In this document: positions 31,804 through 43,422 of the stretch, one piece after another
Numbering within the stretch: position 1 is the stretch's first letter
Layout of the letters: every line of letters begins with the position of its first letter
Origin: Eutrigla gurnardus
Taxonomy: Eukaryota > Chordata > Actinopteri > Perciformes > Triglidae
NCBI GenBank assembly: GCA_963514095.1
Contig: OY741267.1
Coordinates: 12,099,585-12,163,584 of the forward strand
Direction of reading: 5' to 3'
Length of the DNA: 64,000 bases
Position numbers and translations under genes: made by a program
The notes under the pieces: model-generated
The model's input: only the letters and a program-made list of their open reading frames with translations
The model's database searches: none
Told to the model about the DNA's origin: nothing

Positions 31804-33471
31804 ATGGAACACAAAAGACTCAACCCGGACCAGGAAACCTTCTCTTGTTGCATCTGTTTGGATCTACTGAAGGACCCGGTGACTATTCCCTGTGGACACA
31901 GCTACTGCATGAAGTGTATTGAAACCTACTGGGATGAGAAGGAGATCCACAGCTGCCCTCAGTGTAGTCAGGCCTTTACACCGAGGCCTGTCCTGCTGAA
32001 AAACACCATGTTGGCAGTTTTGGTGGAGGAGCTGAAGAAGACTGGACTCCAAGCTGCTCCTGCTGGTCTCTGCTATGCTGGACCTGAAGATGTGGCCTGT
32101 GATTTCTGCACTGGGAGGAAACTGAAAGCCCTCAAGTCCTGTCTGGTGTGTCTGGCCTCTTACTGTGAGAAACACCTCCAGCCTCATTATGAATCACCAG
32201 CATTCAAGAAACATCAGCTGGTGGAGCCCTCCAACAAGCTCCAGGAGAACGTGTGCTCTCGTCATGATGAGGTGATGAAGATGTTCTGCCGTACTGATCA
32301 GCAGTCTATCTGTTATCTCTGCGCTGTGGAGGAACACAAAGGCCACGACACAGTCTCAGCTGCAGCAGAAAGGACTGAGAGGCAGAGAGAGTTGGATGTG
32401 AGTCGACTAAACATCCAGCAGAGAATCCAGGACAGAGACAAAGATGTGAAGCTGCTCCAACAGGAGGTGGAGGCTATCAACCACTCTGCTGATAAATCAG
32501 TGGAGGACAGTGAGGTGATGTTCACTGAGCTGATCCGCCTCATGGAGAAAAGACGCTCTGACGTGAAGCAACAGGTCAGATCCCGGCAGGAAACTGAATT
32601 GAGTCGAGTCACAGAGCTTCAGGAGAAGCTGGATCAGGAGATCAGTGAGCTGAAGAGGAAAGACGCTGAGCTGGAGAAGCTCTCACACACAGAGGATCAC
32701 AACCAGTTTCTACACGACTACCCGTCGCTGTCACCACTCGGTGAGTCCACACACTCATCCAGCATCAACACCCGTCCTCTGCGCAACTTTGAGGACGTGA
32801 CAGCGGCTGTGTCAGCGGTCAGAGATGACCTGCATGATGTTCTGACAGAGAAATGGATGAAGGTCTTGGCTAAAGGGACTGATGTGGTTGTTTCACTGCC
32901 GCAACCAGAGCCCAGGACCAGAGCTGAATTCTTAAAATATTCATGTGCACTCACACTGGATCCAAACACGGCACACAGAGACTTGATATTATCTGAGGGG
33001 AACAGGAAAGTAACAATGACGGTACCAGGACAGACCGTTCGTAATCACAGAGACAGATTCCAAGATTGGAATCAGGTCCTGAGTAGAGAGAGTCTGACTG
33101 GACGCTGTTACTGGGAGGTGGAGAACACTGGGGGGTTAATTTCTATAGCAGTCGCATACAAGAGTAACATCAGAAAAGGTAACCTGCAAGAAGTTGGGTT
33201 TGGATACAGTGATAAATCTTGGGCATTAGCAAGTGACAATAAGAGATATGAACTCATTCACAACAAAGTCCTAACTCGCGTCTCAGGTCCTCCGTCCTCC
33301 AAAGTAGGAGTGTACCTGGATCACGGAGCAGGTATACTGTCCTTCTATAGGGTCTCCAAGACCATGACTCTCCTCCACAGAGTCCAGACCAGGTTCACTG
33401 AGCCTCTCCATGCTGGATTTTCTTTAGATTTCTGTTACGGGGAATCTGTTGTGCTCTGTAAACTCAAATAG
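31804..33471 (+). CDS. finTRIM / TRIM16-like protein, unit 7
   Basis: Intact, 555 residues and lying between the two doubly deleted copies 6 and 8. All RING ligands are present. Distinctive residues are Pro8 (Leu elsewhere, but shared with broken unit 8), Glu45 in the RING loop (Lys elsewhere), Ser232 (Ala in most, shared with unit 13) and Asp277 in the coiled coil. The Pro8 shared with unit 8 and Ser232 shared with unit 13 are further signs of sequence exchange between copies. Confidence 0.92.
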   Translation: MEHKRLNPDQETFSCCICLDLLKDPVTIPCGHSYCMKCIETYWDEKEIHSCPQCSQAFTPRPVLLKNTMLAVLVEELKKTGLQAAPAGLCYAGPEDVACDFCTGRKLKALKSCLVCLASYCEKHLQPHYESPAFKKHQLVEPSNKLQENVCSRHDEVMKMFCRTDQQSICYLCAVEEHKGHDTVSAAAERTERQRELDVSRLNIQQRIQDRDKDVKLLQQEVEAINHSADKSVEDSEVMFTELIRLMEKRRSDVKQQVRSRQETELSRVTELQEKLDQEISELKRKDAELEKLSHTEDHNQFLHDYPSLSPLGESTHSSSINTRPLRNFEDVTAAVSAVRDDLHDVLTEKWMKVLAKGTDVVVSLPQPEPRTRAEFLKYSCALTLDPNTAHRDLILSEGNRKVTMTVPGQTVRNHRDRFQDWNQVLSRESLTGRCYWEVENTGGLISIAVAYKSNIRKGNLQEVGFGYSDKSWALASDNKRYELIHNKVLTRVSGPPSSKVGVYLDHGAGILSFYRVSKTMTLLHRVQTRFTEPLHAGFSLDFCYGESVVLCKLK

Positions 33472-35107
33472 ACAGAAGTCAGTTAACAGTTGAATTCAGT
33501 CTTTTAACTCTTCAACCCATTGTGTCTCCATGTTTGCTGCGGATTGTTGGTTCTTCACTGCTCTGAGATCAGTAGTCAAACATGACAGTTGATCATGTTC
33601 ATGATTTAAAAAAAAAAGTTATATTGGTACTGTAAACTACAATATTGGTATTTTGAAATTGAAACTGCAATAAATTTCTGAAAGCTCAGTATTTTCGCGC
33701 ACATTTTTTCCCATTTTTGTTCATGAAGGGGTTTTTGTTTAATTTAGATATAATGAATCACATTAAGTACACAATGTGTAGTTAGCGATAACCTCATTTA
33801 GTCAGACTGGTTGAAGTAAAACAATATTTCCCAAGACTACAATCAAACCACAGACACTGAAATCCTTATGTCAAAAAAGGCAATTTTGTAAACTCAAAGA
33901 AAGCCATAAAACAAGTATTTTAATCCTTGGCCATGATGGGACACAATCTGGATTTGCATCATGTTTCACATTCACTTTGAATGTAAAGCATCACATTTTA
34001 TTTGATTTATGGATTACATATAATTTCCCACTGAGGATCAAACATGCCTCCTGACACAAACCAGAAAAAAATAGGAATTTTCAAAACTTCTGTCAAACAT
34101 CAGAATACAGAATATTGTCTTTGAAAATGGCAAATTTGTTCTGATATGGATAGTAGAGACTGCTGCCTGCATGTTGATGACATGAATGCAAACTGAGCAA
34201 TTGATCCCTCTTGATTGGCTGGAGTTGCCTCGGTGGTCGTGGGAGAATTTTCCCAGTGGATTACTGGGTTTTTCACACTCACTTCCATTGATTGTTGTTG
34301 TGACTCATTGTATGCATGTATTTTTCATACATAATTATCACTTGATTGTCTGAACAAACATCGTTACATTTCAAAGGAGGTGACCAGAAAGTGAGTTGTT
34401 GTCAGTAGACGACTCTGCTTTTGTCTCAAAGAGGCTCACATTGATCAGCGACTGCAAACCTAAACTCCACTCACCACTTGCACCTGGACAACGACCTGAA
34501 GGAATTGTGCATTTTGAAAGAAAATGGGACAGTGTTGACACCAAGGAGGACTTTGTCCATCCTGGAGAGGGAGGTAACTGGCCGGTCATAAGAAACCACT
34601 GGACTTTACCTGCTCAGCAGCAAACAGCAGACCCCAATCCAGAAGGACTCAAGGAACCAGATCTGCTTCTTTTGGTGACTGAATCCATCGATCCGTAGTA
34701 TTGATACACTTTACTTGTGATGTCATTTCATTCATAGCATCCTCTCGTTTCACAACTAATCAACAGAAAGCACACTTCATTATTTGATCTGAAATGTAAA
34801 TGTGTAAACATCACCTGACATAAAATCTTCAAATGTGGTCAACCTGAACTTCAGGAGATGGAAACATGAGAAAAAGTCCAAAACCAACCTCAACACTTCT
34901 ATGAAACATGACTGATATTATGTTGCACACTAAAATAAAACCTCTAATCAGTGAGAATCAAAAGGGGAACAGCTAATAAAGAAATCCATTCAGCCATTTC
35001 AATACATAGCAGGAGTCATTTTGTCACATTTTCCCCATAAACTTAATTACACCACAATAGGCACTTATGTCCATTTGGATTTGGAGCTCTTTCTCTCTTT
35101 GAACGAG
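33472..35107 (+). repeat. 3' flank and type B spacer between units 7 and 8
   Basis: AATAAA near 33669; type B form near 34103-34120. It shares with the unit 6 spacer the missing AGGCCTA (near 34261) and the ATAAGAAACC and GATCCGTAG variants, tying the two spacers to one ancestor. It lacks the unit 6 LINE. Confidence 0.8.
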
Positions 35108-35233
35108 CCAATGGGGACGCTCCAACCGACCGACCAATGACCTCAAAGGGCCCGCCCCCACTCTGCTGCGGTCCAATCAAGTTCTGAATACCAGAAACCT
35201 TGGTAACCCCTCCCTCCATCTCCTGCTATAAAA
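35108..35233 (+). promoter_or_regulatory. finTRIM unit 8 core promoter
   Basis: All elements kept; TATA at 35227-35233. It drives a broken gene. Confidence 0.65.
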
Positions 35234-35309
35234 ACAGCTCGTCTCTGCCTGTTGGTCAGAGCTGCTGCTGACTTTGTTCAGAGAAACTCTTTGTTCACTG
35301 AGAGGAGAA

Positions 35310-36165
35310 ATGGAACACAAAAGACTCAACCCGGACCAGGAAACCTTCTCTTGGAGCTGAAGAAGACTGGACTCCAAGCTGCTCCTGCTGGTCTCTGCTA
35401 TGCTGGACCTGAAGATGTGGCCTGTGATTTCTGCACTGGGAGGAAACTGAAAGCCCTCAAGTCCTGTCTGGTGTGTCTGGCCTCTTACTGTGAGAAACAC
35501 CTGTGTCAGCGGTCAGAGATGACCTGCATGATGTTCTGACAGAGAAATGGATGAAGGTCTTGGCTAAAGGGACTGATGTGGTTGTTTCACTGCCGCAACC
35601 AGAGCCCAGGACCAGAGCTGAATTCTTAAAATATTCATGTGCACTCACACTGGATCCAAACACGGCACACAGAGACTTGATATTATCTGAGGGGAACAGG
35701 AAAGTAACAATGACGGTACCAGGACAGACCGTTCGTAATCACAGAGACAGATTCCAAGATTGGAATCAGGTCCTGAGTAGAGAGAGTCTGACTGGACGCT
35801 GTTACTGGGAGGTGGAGAACACTGGGGGGTTAATTTCTATAGCAGTCGCATACAAGAGTAACATCAGAAAAGGTAACCTGCAAGAAGTTGGGTTTGGATA
35901 CAGTGATAAATCTTGGGCATTAGCAAGTGACAATAAGAGATATGAACTCATTCACAACAAAGTCCTAACTCGCGTCTCAGGTCCTCCGTCCTCCAAAGTA
36001 GGAGTGTACCTGGATCACGGAGCAGGTATACTGTCCTTCTATAGGGTCTCCAAGACCATGACTCTCCTCCACAGAGTCCAGACCAGGTTCACTGAGCCTC
36101 TCCATGCTGGATTTTCTTTAGATTTCTGTTACGGGGAATCTGTTGTGCTCTGTAAACTCAAATAG
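35310..36165 (+). pseudogene. finTRIM unit 8, same double deletion as unit 6
   Basis: The same 181-bp and 631-bp deletions with identical junction bases as unit 6, and TGA after 16 codons (35358-35360). It differs from unit 6 by the Leu8-to-Pro change that it shares with its intact neighbour unit 7. The SPRY frame (35503-36165, 220 codons) is intact but has no ATG at its start. The deletions must predate the duplication that gave units 6 and 8, or must have been copied by conversion. Confidence 0.9.
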
Positions 36166-37820
36166 ACAGAAGTCAGTTAACAGTTGAATTCAGTCTTTTA
36201 ACTCTTCAACCCATTGTGTCTCCATGTTTGCTGCGGATTGTTGGTTCTTCACTGCTCTGAGATCAGTAGTCAAACATGACAGTTGATCATGTTCATGATA
36301 AAAAAAAGTTATATTGGTACTGGAAACTACAATATTGGTATTTTGAAATTGAAACTGCAATAAATTTCTGAAAGCTCAATATTTTCTCACACATTTTTTC
36401 CCATTTTTGTTCATGAAGGGGTTTTTGTTTAATTTAGATATAATGAATCACATTAAGTACACAATGTGTAGTTAGCGATAACCTCATTTAGTCAGACTGG
36501 TTGAAGTGAAACAATATTTCCCAAGACTACAATCAAACCACAGACACTGAAATCCTTATGTCAAAAAAGGCAATTTTGTAAACTCAAAGATAAGCCATAA
36601 AACAAGTATTTTTATTCCTTGGCCATGATGGGACACAATCTGGATTTGCATCATGTTTCACATTCACTTTGAATGTAAGGCATCACATTTTATTTGATTT
36701 ATGGATTACATATAATTTCCCACTGAGGATCAAACATGCCTCCTGACACAAACCAGAAAAAAATAGGAATTTTCAAAACTTCTGTCAAACTTCAGAATAA
36801 CAGGTCACTGTGACAAGCAAAAGTCTTTGAAAATGGCAAATTTGTTCTGATATGGATAGTAGAGACTGCTGCCTGCATGTTGATGACATGAATGCAAACT
36901 GAGCAATTGATCCCTCTTGATTGGCTGGAGTTGCCTCGGTGGTCGTGGGAGAATTTTCCCAGTGGATTAGGCCTACTGGGTTTTTCACACTCACTTCCAT
37001 TGATTGTTGTTGTGACTCATTGTATGCATGTATTTTTCATACATAATTATCACTTGATTGTCCGAACAAACATCGTTACATTTCAAAGGAGGTGACCAGA
37101 AAGTGAGTTGTTGTCAGTAGACGACTCTGCTTTTGTCTCAAAGAGGCTCACATTGATCAGCGACTGCAAACCTAAACTCCACTCACCACTTGCACCTGGA
37201 CAACGACCTGAAGGAATTGTGCATTTTGAAAGAAAATGGGACAGTGTTGACACCAAGGAGGACTTTGTCCATCCTGGAGAGGGAGGTTAACTGGCTGGTC
37301 ATGAGAAACCACTGGACTTTACCTGCTCAGCAGCAAACAGCAGACCCCAATCCAGAAGGACTCAAGGAACCAGATCTGCTTCTTTTGTTGACTGAATCCA
37401 TCGATCTGTAGTATTGATACACTTTACTTGTGATGTCATTTCATTCATAGCATCCTCTCGTTTCACAACTAATCAACAGAAAGCACACTTCATTATTTGA
37501 TCTGAAATGTAAATGTGTAAACATCACCTGACATAAAATCTTCAAATGTGGTCAACCTGAACTTCAGGAGATGGAAACATGAGAAAAAGTCCAAAACCAA
37601 CCTCAACACTTCTATGAAACATGGCTGATATTATGTTGCACACTAAAATAAAACCTCTAATCAGTGAGAATCAAAAGGACAACAGCTAATAAAGAAATCC
37701 ATTCAGCCATTTCAATACATAGCAGGAGTCATTTTGTCACATTTTCCCCATAAACTTAATTTCACCACAATAGGCACTTATGTCCATTTGGATTTGGAAC
37801 TCTTTCTCTCTTTGAACGAG
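36166..37820 (+). repeat. 3' flank and type A spacer between units 8 and 9
   Basis: AATAAA near 36359; palindrome at 36803-36815. No gene. Confidence 0.8.
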
Positions 37821-37946
37821 CCAATGGGGACGCTCCAACCGACCGACCAATGACCTCAAAGGGCCCGCCCCCACTCTGCTGCGGTCCAATCAAGTTCTGA
37901 ATACCAGAAACCTTGGTAACCCCTCCCTCCATCTCCTGCTATAAAA
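37821..37946 (+). promoter_or_regulatory. finTRIM unit 9 core promoter
   Basis: Standard elements with TATA at 37940-37946. Confidence 0.65.
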
Positions 37947-38022
37947 ACAGCTCGTCTCTGCCTGTTGGTCAGAGCTGCTGCTGACTTTGTTCAGAGAAAC
38001 TCTTTGTTCACTGAGAGGAGAA

Positions 38023-39539
38023 ATGGAACACAAAAGACTCAACCTGGACCAGGAAACCTTCTCTTGTTGCATCTGTTTGGATCTACTGAAGTACCCGGTG
38101 ACTATTCCCTGTGGACACAGCTACTGCATGAAGTGTATTGAAACCTACTGGGATAAGAAGGAGATCCACAGCTGCCCTCAGTGTAGTCAGGCCTTTACAC
38201 CGAGGCCTGTCTGGTGTGTCTGGCCTCTTACTGTGAGAAACACCTCCAGCCTCATTATGAATCACCAGCATTCAAGAAACATCAGCTGGTGGAGCCCTCC
38301 AACAAGCTCCAGGAGAACGTGTGCTCTCGTCATGATGAGGTGATGAAGATGTTCTGCCGTACTGATCAGCAGTCTATCTGTTATCTCTGCGCTGTGGAGG
38401 AACACAAAGGCCACGACACAGTCTCAGCTGCAGCAGAAAGGACTGAGAGGCAGAGAGAGTTGGATGTGAGTCGACTAAACATCCAGCAGAGAATCCAGGA
38501 CAGAGACAAAGATGTGAAGCTGCTCCAACAGGAGGTGGAGGCTATCAACCACTCTGCTGATAAAGCAGTGGAGGACAGTGAGGTGATGTTCACTGAGCTG
38601 ATCCGTCTCATGGAGAAAAGACGCTCTGACGTGAAGCAGCAGGTCAGATCCCGGCAGGAAACTGAAGTGAGTCGAGTCACAGAGCTTCAGGAGAAGCTGG
38701 AGCAGGAGATCAGTGAGCTGAAGAGGAAAGACGCTGAGCTGGAGAAGCTCTCACACACAGAGGATCACAACCAGTTTCTACACGACTACCCGTCGCTGTC
38801 ACCACTCGGTGAGTCCACACACTCATCCAGCATCAACACCCGTCCTCTGCGCAACTTTGAGGACGTGACAGCGGCTGTGTCAGCGGTCAGAGATGACCTG
38901 CATGATGTTCTGACAGAGAAATGGATGAAGGTCTTAGCTAAAGGGACTGATGTGGTTGTTTCACTGCCGCAACCAGAGCCCAGGACCAGAGCTGAATTCT
39001 TAAAATATTCATGTGCACTCACACTGGATCCAAACACGGCACACAGAGACTTGATATTATCTGAGGGGAACAGGAAAGTAACAATGACGGTACCAGGACA
39101 GACCGTTCGTAATCACAGAGACAGATTCCAAGATTGGAATCAGGTCCTGAGTAGAGAGAGTCTGACTGGACGCTGTTACTGGGAGGTGGAGAACACTGGG
39201 GGGTTAATTTCTATAGCAGTCGCATACAAGAGTAACATCAGAAAAGGTAACCTGCAAGAAGTTGGGTTTGGATACAGTGATAAATCTTGGGCATTAGCAA
39301 GTGACAATAAGAGATATGAACTCATTCACAACAAAGTCCTAACTCGCGTCTCAGGTCCTCCGTCCTCCAAAGTAGGAGTGTACCTGGATCACGGAGCAGG
39401 TATACTGTCCTTCTATAGGGTCTCCAAGACCATGACTCTCCTCCACAGAGTCCAGACCAGGTTCACTGAGCCTCTCCATGCTGGATTTTCTTTAGATTTC
39501 TGTTACGGGGAATCTGTTGTGCTCTGTAAACTCAAATAG
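38023..39539 (+). pseudogene. finTRIM unit 9, 151-bp deletion after the RING
   Basis: The RING is complete (His32 present, but Asp24 is Tyr). A 151-bp deletion between two copies of CCTGTC (now one, near 38206-38211) then removes the RING-to-B-box linker and part of B-box 1, and shifts the frame. Translation from the ATG continues in the wrong frame and stops at 38343. The remaining 441 codons (38214-39539: rest of B-box 1, B-box 2, coiled coil and SPRY) are open but lack an ATG at their start. A RING-only product of about 106 residues could be made (inference). Confidence 0.9.
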
Positions 39540-40473
39540 ACAGAAGTCAGTTAACAGTTGAATTCAGTCTTTTAACTCTTCAACCCATTGTGTCTCCATG
39601 TTTGCTGCGGATTGTTGGTTCTTCACTGCTCTGAGATCAGTAGTCAAACATGACAGTTGATCATGTTCACGATAAAAAAAAAAGTTATATTGGTACTGTA
39701 AACTACAATATTGGTATTTTGAAATTGAAACTGCAATACATTTCTGAAAGCTCAATATTTTCGCACACATTTTTTCCCATTTTTGTTCATGAAGGGGTTT
39801 TTGTTTAATTAAGATATAATGAATCACATTAAGTACACAATGTGTAGTTAGCGATAACCTCATTTAGTCAGACTGGTTGAAGTAAAACAATATTTCCCAA
39901 GACTACAATCAAACCACAGACACTGAAATCCTTATGTCAAAAAAGGCAATTTTGTAAACTCAAAGATAAGCCATAAAACAAGTATTTTTATTCCTTGGCC
40001 ATGATGGGACACAATCTGGATTTGCATCATGTTTCACATTCACTTTGAATGTAAGGCATCACATTATATTTGATTTATGGATTACATATCATTTCCCACT
40101 GAGGATCAAACATGCCTCCTGACACAAACCAGAAAAAAATAGGAATTTTCAAAACTTCTGTCAAACTTCAGAATAACAGGTCACTGTGACAAGCAAAAGT
40201 CTTTGAAAATGGCACATTTGTTTTGATATGGATAGTAGAGACTGCTGCCTGCATGTTGATGACATGAATGCAAACCGAGCATTTGATCCCTCTTGATTGG
40301 CTGGAGTTGCCTCGGTGGTCGTGGGAGAATTTTCCCAGTGGATTAGGCCTACTGGGTTTTTCACACTCACTTCCATTGAGTGTTGTTGTGACTCATTGTA
40401 TGCATGTATTTTTCATACATAATTATCACTTGATTGTCTGAACAAACATTGTTACATTTCATTAACTGGCTGG
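39540..40473 (+). repeat. 3' flank of unit 9 and truncated spacer of unit 10
   Basis: The polyadenylation hexamer reads AATACA at 39735-39740. The type A palindrome is at 40179-40191. At about 40459 the spacer jumps over 201 bp (after ACATTTCA), keeps about 14 bases, then jumps about 1.0 kb straight into the B-box 1 coding region. The CCAAT/GC/TATA promoter and the RING of unit 10 are therefore gone. Confidence 0.8.
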
Positions 40474-41969
40474 TGGCCTGTGATTTCTGCACTGGGAGGA
40501 AACTGAAAGCCCTCAAGTCCTGTCTGGTGTGTCTGGCCTCTTACTGTGAGAAACACCTCCAGCCTCATTATGAATCACCAGCATTCAAGAAACATCAGCT
40601 GGTGGAGCCCTCCAACAAGCTCCAGGAGAACGTGTGCTCTCGTCATGACGAGGTGATGAAGATGTTCTCCCGTACTGATCAGCAGTCTATCTGTTATCTC
40701 TGCGCTGTGGAGGAACACAAAGGCCACAACACAGTCTCGGCTGCAGCAGAAAGGACTGAGAGGCAGAAACTGCTGAATGCTATCAGTGGCCTGTCTCGTC
40801 AGCTCGCTGTGCTTGCTGCCGATGTGAATGAGCAGTTCGCCACACTAAACTCCAGGTTGGCTGCTTTAGAGACGAAACAGTGTGTGGAAGAGACTAACGT
40901 TAACTCGAAGAAGAGAAGACGGGTGAACAATCCCAAGATTGCGGTAAGAATATGTTCGGTGACTGCTAGCTAAGCTAAAATTAGCAAAGCAAGCCCAAGC
41001 TAAAAGTAGCTTAAAAGCTAATAGTCCAAGCTAAAAGTAGCATAGTAGCCTTGTAAAAGAACAAGAGAGAGGAACCAGTGTAACGTTTAGTTGCTTTGTT
41101 AAGTGTATGTTGTTGGTCTTTTACAGGAAGCAGTACGCCATCTTCACAACTCCGAGACGAATTGTAGGCGCTACGAACCGGAGCAAGGGTACGATTTAAA
41201 GAATATGCTTTCATTCTGCTGTATAAGGAAATAGATGCGTTAACAGTAGATACCGATCTTAACTGTTCATTTTTTTTTCACAGACGAACCTCGCCTCATA
41301 ACGAAGCTGTGACCTCTTACTTGCTCGGAGCTTTGTCCGCAAGTCCGGATTTCTATGATGCTGATAGTGACGCCATTGTGTGTAAGTAACTTTTACTGTT
41401 TTCTTCTTCCTTGTTTTAATTTTACTGTGACTTAAGTTTTCTTATTCACACCACTCATTTAATTGTTTTCCAGCTGCCTGTAAGACATACTATGAAACGG
41501 TACGCAGGAGCTTCAGACACACACAGCCTGATCTCGCATCGCAGGCGGAAGCTGTGAAGAGGTCAGGTCGGAGTCGTTCCAGGAGAAAGAGGGTAAGACT
41601 TAATAGATTTATTAGATCCGTTTTTGGTCAATGTGACCAAACCTACCTAAACCTATTTTTCAGGTGCATTAATAGATGTGTTGTGTCCATGCGCAGTGCA
41701 TCGCGCAGTACTGATTGTCTTTATTGATTGTTTTACAGCTGCTGGAAGCGAGACGGAGTGTGCTTGCTGGCGATGAGGTGGACCGTTGGAAGTGCGCCAC
41801 CACAGACATGATGTCTGATGAGGAGGACGGCGTCGTTGGCGGGAAGTCTGGATGGATTGTGCGACCTCCATCCTCTCGTAGCCAGGAGCTCACTGAGCTC
41901 TGTGCGACTCTACAGTCGCGATTAGAGAAGAATCCCAAGTACAGGGCCACGCACCGCAGGCGGCTGTAA
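40474..41969 (+). CDS. B-box / C14orf93-like fusion gene, five exons
   Basis: Predicted exons are 40474-40943, 41127-41188, 41284-41381, 41474-41592 and 41739-41969. All four introns are GT...AG (donors GTAAGA, GTACGA, GTAAGT, GTAAGA; acceptors ending CAG) and the phases match, so the spliced frame is open to the TAA at 41967-41969. The left of exon 1 is finTRIM B-box sequence. From 40768 it continues in frame into a predicted helix and a basic KKRRR tract. Later exons carry YYETVRRSFR, a basic RSRSRRKR tract and an acidic/SGWIVRPPS/RSQELTEL region that I associate with the C14orf93-like family expanded in fish (from memory). An AATAAA follows at 42052-42057. No in-frame ATG precedes B-box 1; the first is at 40656. 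No finTRIM promoter remains, so expression is uncertain and exon 1's true start is unknown. Confidence 0.6.
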
Positions 41970-42051
41970 AATTGACCAAATTCGGACGGAACGTCGCCAG
42001 TTCATTTGTTTGTTGTGTGGGCAAATTTGTACAGTTGTGTGTTGTGTTGTC

Positions 42052-42057
42052 AATAAA
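42052..42057 (+). terminator. Polyadenylation signal of the C14orf93-like gene
   Basis: AATAAA lies 83 bp after the stop codon, in a T/G-rich context (TTTGTTTGTTGTGTGG upstream), as expected for a real 3' end. Confidence 0.6.
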
Positions 42058-42120
42058 GCTCTTTCTTTGAATACTTCCTCCTGGCAATTTTTCCTTTCCT
42101 CAATAAATTCATTTATATTT

Positions 42121-42168
42121 ATAAATATATAAATAAGTGTGTGTGTGTGTATATATATGTATAAATAC

Positions 42169-42199
<31 letters not shown>

Positions 42200-42236
42200 T
42201 ATATGTATAAATACACTATATATATATATAGTGATA
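42121..42236. repeat. TG/TA/CA microsatellite tract
   Basis: Alternating purine-pyrimidine runs with mirror structure: GTGTGTGT, ATATATAT, then ACACACAC and ATATATAT, with ATGTATAAATACA occurring twice. It can form cruciform or Z-DNA and may be a breakage site near the insertion borders. Confidence 0.75.
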
Positions 42237-42445
42237 GATCTGCTAACCAATCACTAGTGATTATTCTTGTTTAAAAGACCCAGTGTGACCAATAGTAACA
42301 CATCTGCCAACGGGGGTGGGGTTTACATTTATAATGACTCATCAGGTTGACCAATAGTGACAGATCTGCCAACGTGGGTTGGCTTTACATTCATAATGAC
42401 CAGATCTGCCAACCAATCACGAGCGATTATGCTTGTTTAAAACTA
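42231..42445. repeat. Degenerate tandem repeats downstream of the C14orf93-like gene
   Basis: Four imperfect units built around GATCTGCCAAC and GACCAATAGTGACA. The outer two (about 42237-42275 and 42404-42442) also share the segment leading to CTTGTTTAAAA. They are not part of the finTRIM unit. Their origin is not recognised; a non-autonomous DNA element is possible. Confidence 0.55.
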
Positions 42446-42517
42446 GTGGTTTCATCCAATCCTGAGTGAAGATATTCAAGCCATCTCTGGCCAGGCGCGG
42501 TTTCGCTGCTATTCATA

Positions 42518-43276
42518 CTCGCGTCTCAGGTCCTCCGTCCTCCAAAGTAGGAGTGTACCTGGATCACGGAGCAGGTATACTGTCCTTCTATAGGGTCTCC
42601 AAGACCATGACTCTCCTCCACAGAGTCCAGACCAGGTTCACTGAGCCTCTCCATGCTGGATTTTCTTTAGATTTCTGTTACGGGGAATCTGTTGTGCTCT
42701 GTAAACTCAAATAGACAGAAGTCAGTTAACAGTTGAATTCAGTCTTTTAACTCTTCAACCCATTGTGTCTCCATTTTTGCTGCGGATTGTTGGTTCTTCA
42801 CTGCTCTGAGATCAGTAGTCAAACATGACAGTTGATCATGTTCATGATTAAAAAAAAAAGTTATATTGGTACTGGAAACTACAATATTGGTATTTTGAAA
42901 TTGAAACTGCAATAAATTTCTGAAAGCTCAATATTTTCGCACACATTTTTTCCCATTTTTGTTCATGAAGGGGTTTTTGTTTAATTTAGATATAATGAAT
43001 CACATTAAGTACACAATGTGTAGTTAGCGATAACCTCATTTAGTCAGACTGGTTGAAGTAAAACAATATTTCCCAAGACTACAATCAAACCACAGACACT
43101 GAAATCCTTATGTCAAAAAAGGCAATTTTGTAAACTCAAAGATAAGCCATAAAACAAGTATTTTTATTCCTTGGCCATGATGGGACACAATCTGGATTTG
43201 CATCATGTTTCACATTCACTTTGAATGTAAGGCATCACATTTTATTTGATTTATGGATTACATATAATTTCCCACT
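42518..43276 (+). pseudogene. Captured finTRIM 3' fragment inside the insertion
   Basis: 759 bp: the last 66 SPRY codons (from the TRVSGPP segment), the TAG at 42712-42714, the 3' flank with AATAAA and the first part of a spacer. It is flanked on both sides by CTATTCATA (42509-42517 and 43275-43283) and sits within foreign sequence that resumes after it. It looks like a DNA fragment inserted into the insertion. Confidence 0.75.
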
Positions 43277-43283
43277 ATTCATA

Positions 43284-43422
43284 TGCTAATTAGAGCCTTC
43301 GCTGTGGTCCGTTTTTTTTCGGCACAGACGAACGCGGCATTCGCAGCCTGTAAATTGTCGTTAACTCACGAAAATTAGATTTCCGGGCGTTTACAGGGAA
43401 GAAAATCCGACTTTTCATGCAG
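43284..43422. other. Unique filler before the unit 10 remainder
   Basis: About 140 bp unlike the array and ending TTTTCATGCAG directly before the finTRIM coiled coil. It is probably the continuation of the foreign DNA interrupted at 42517. I recognise no gene in it. Confidence 0.5.

Noticed and set aside
42121..42236. CRISPR-like or structured RNA array
   Set aside because: It is a simple dinucleotide microsatellite with no repeat-spacer pattern.
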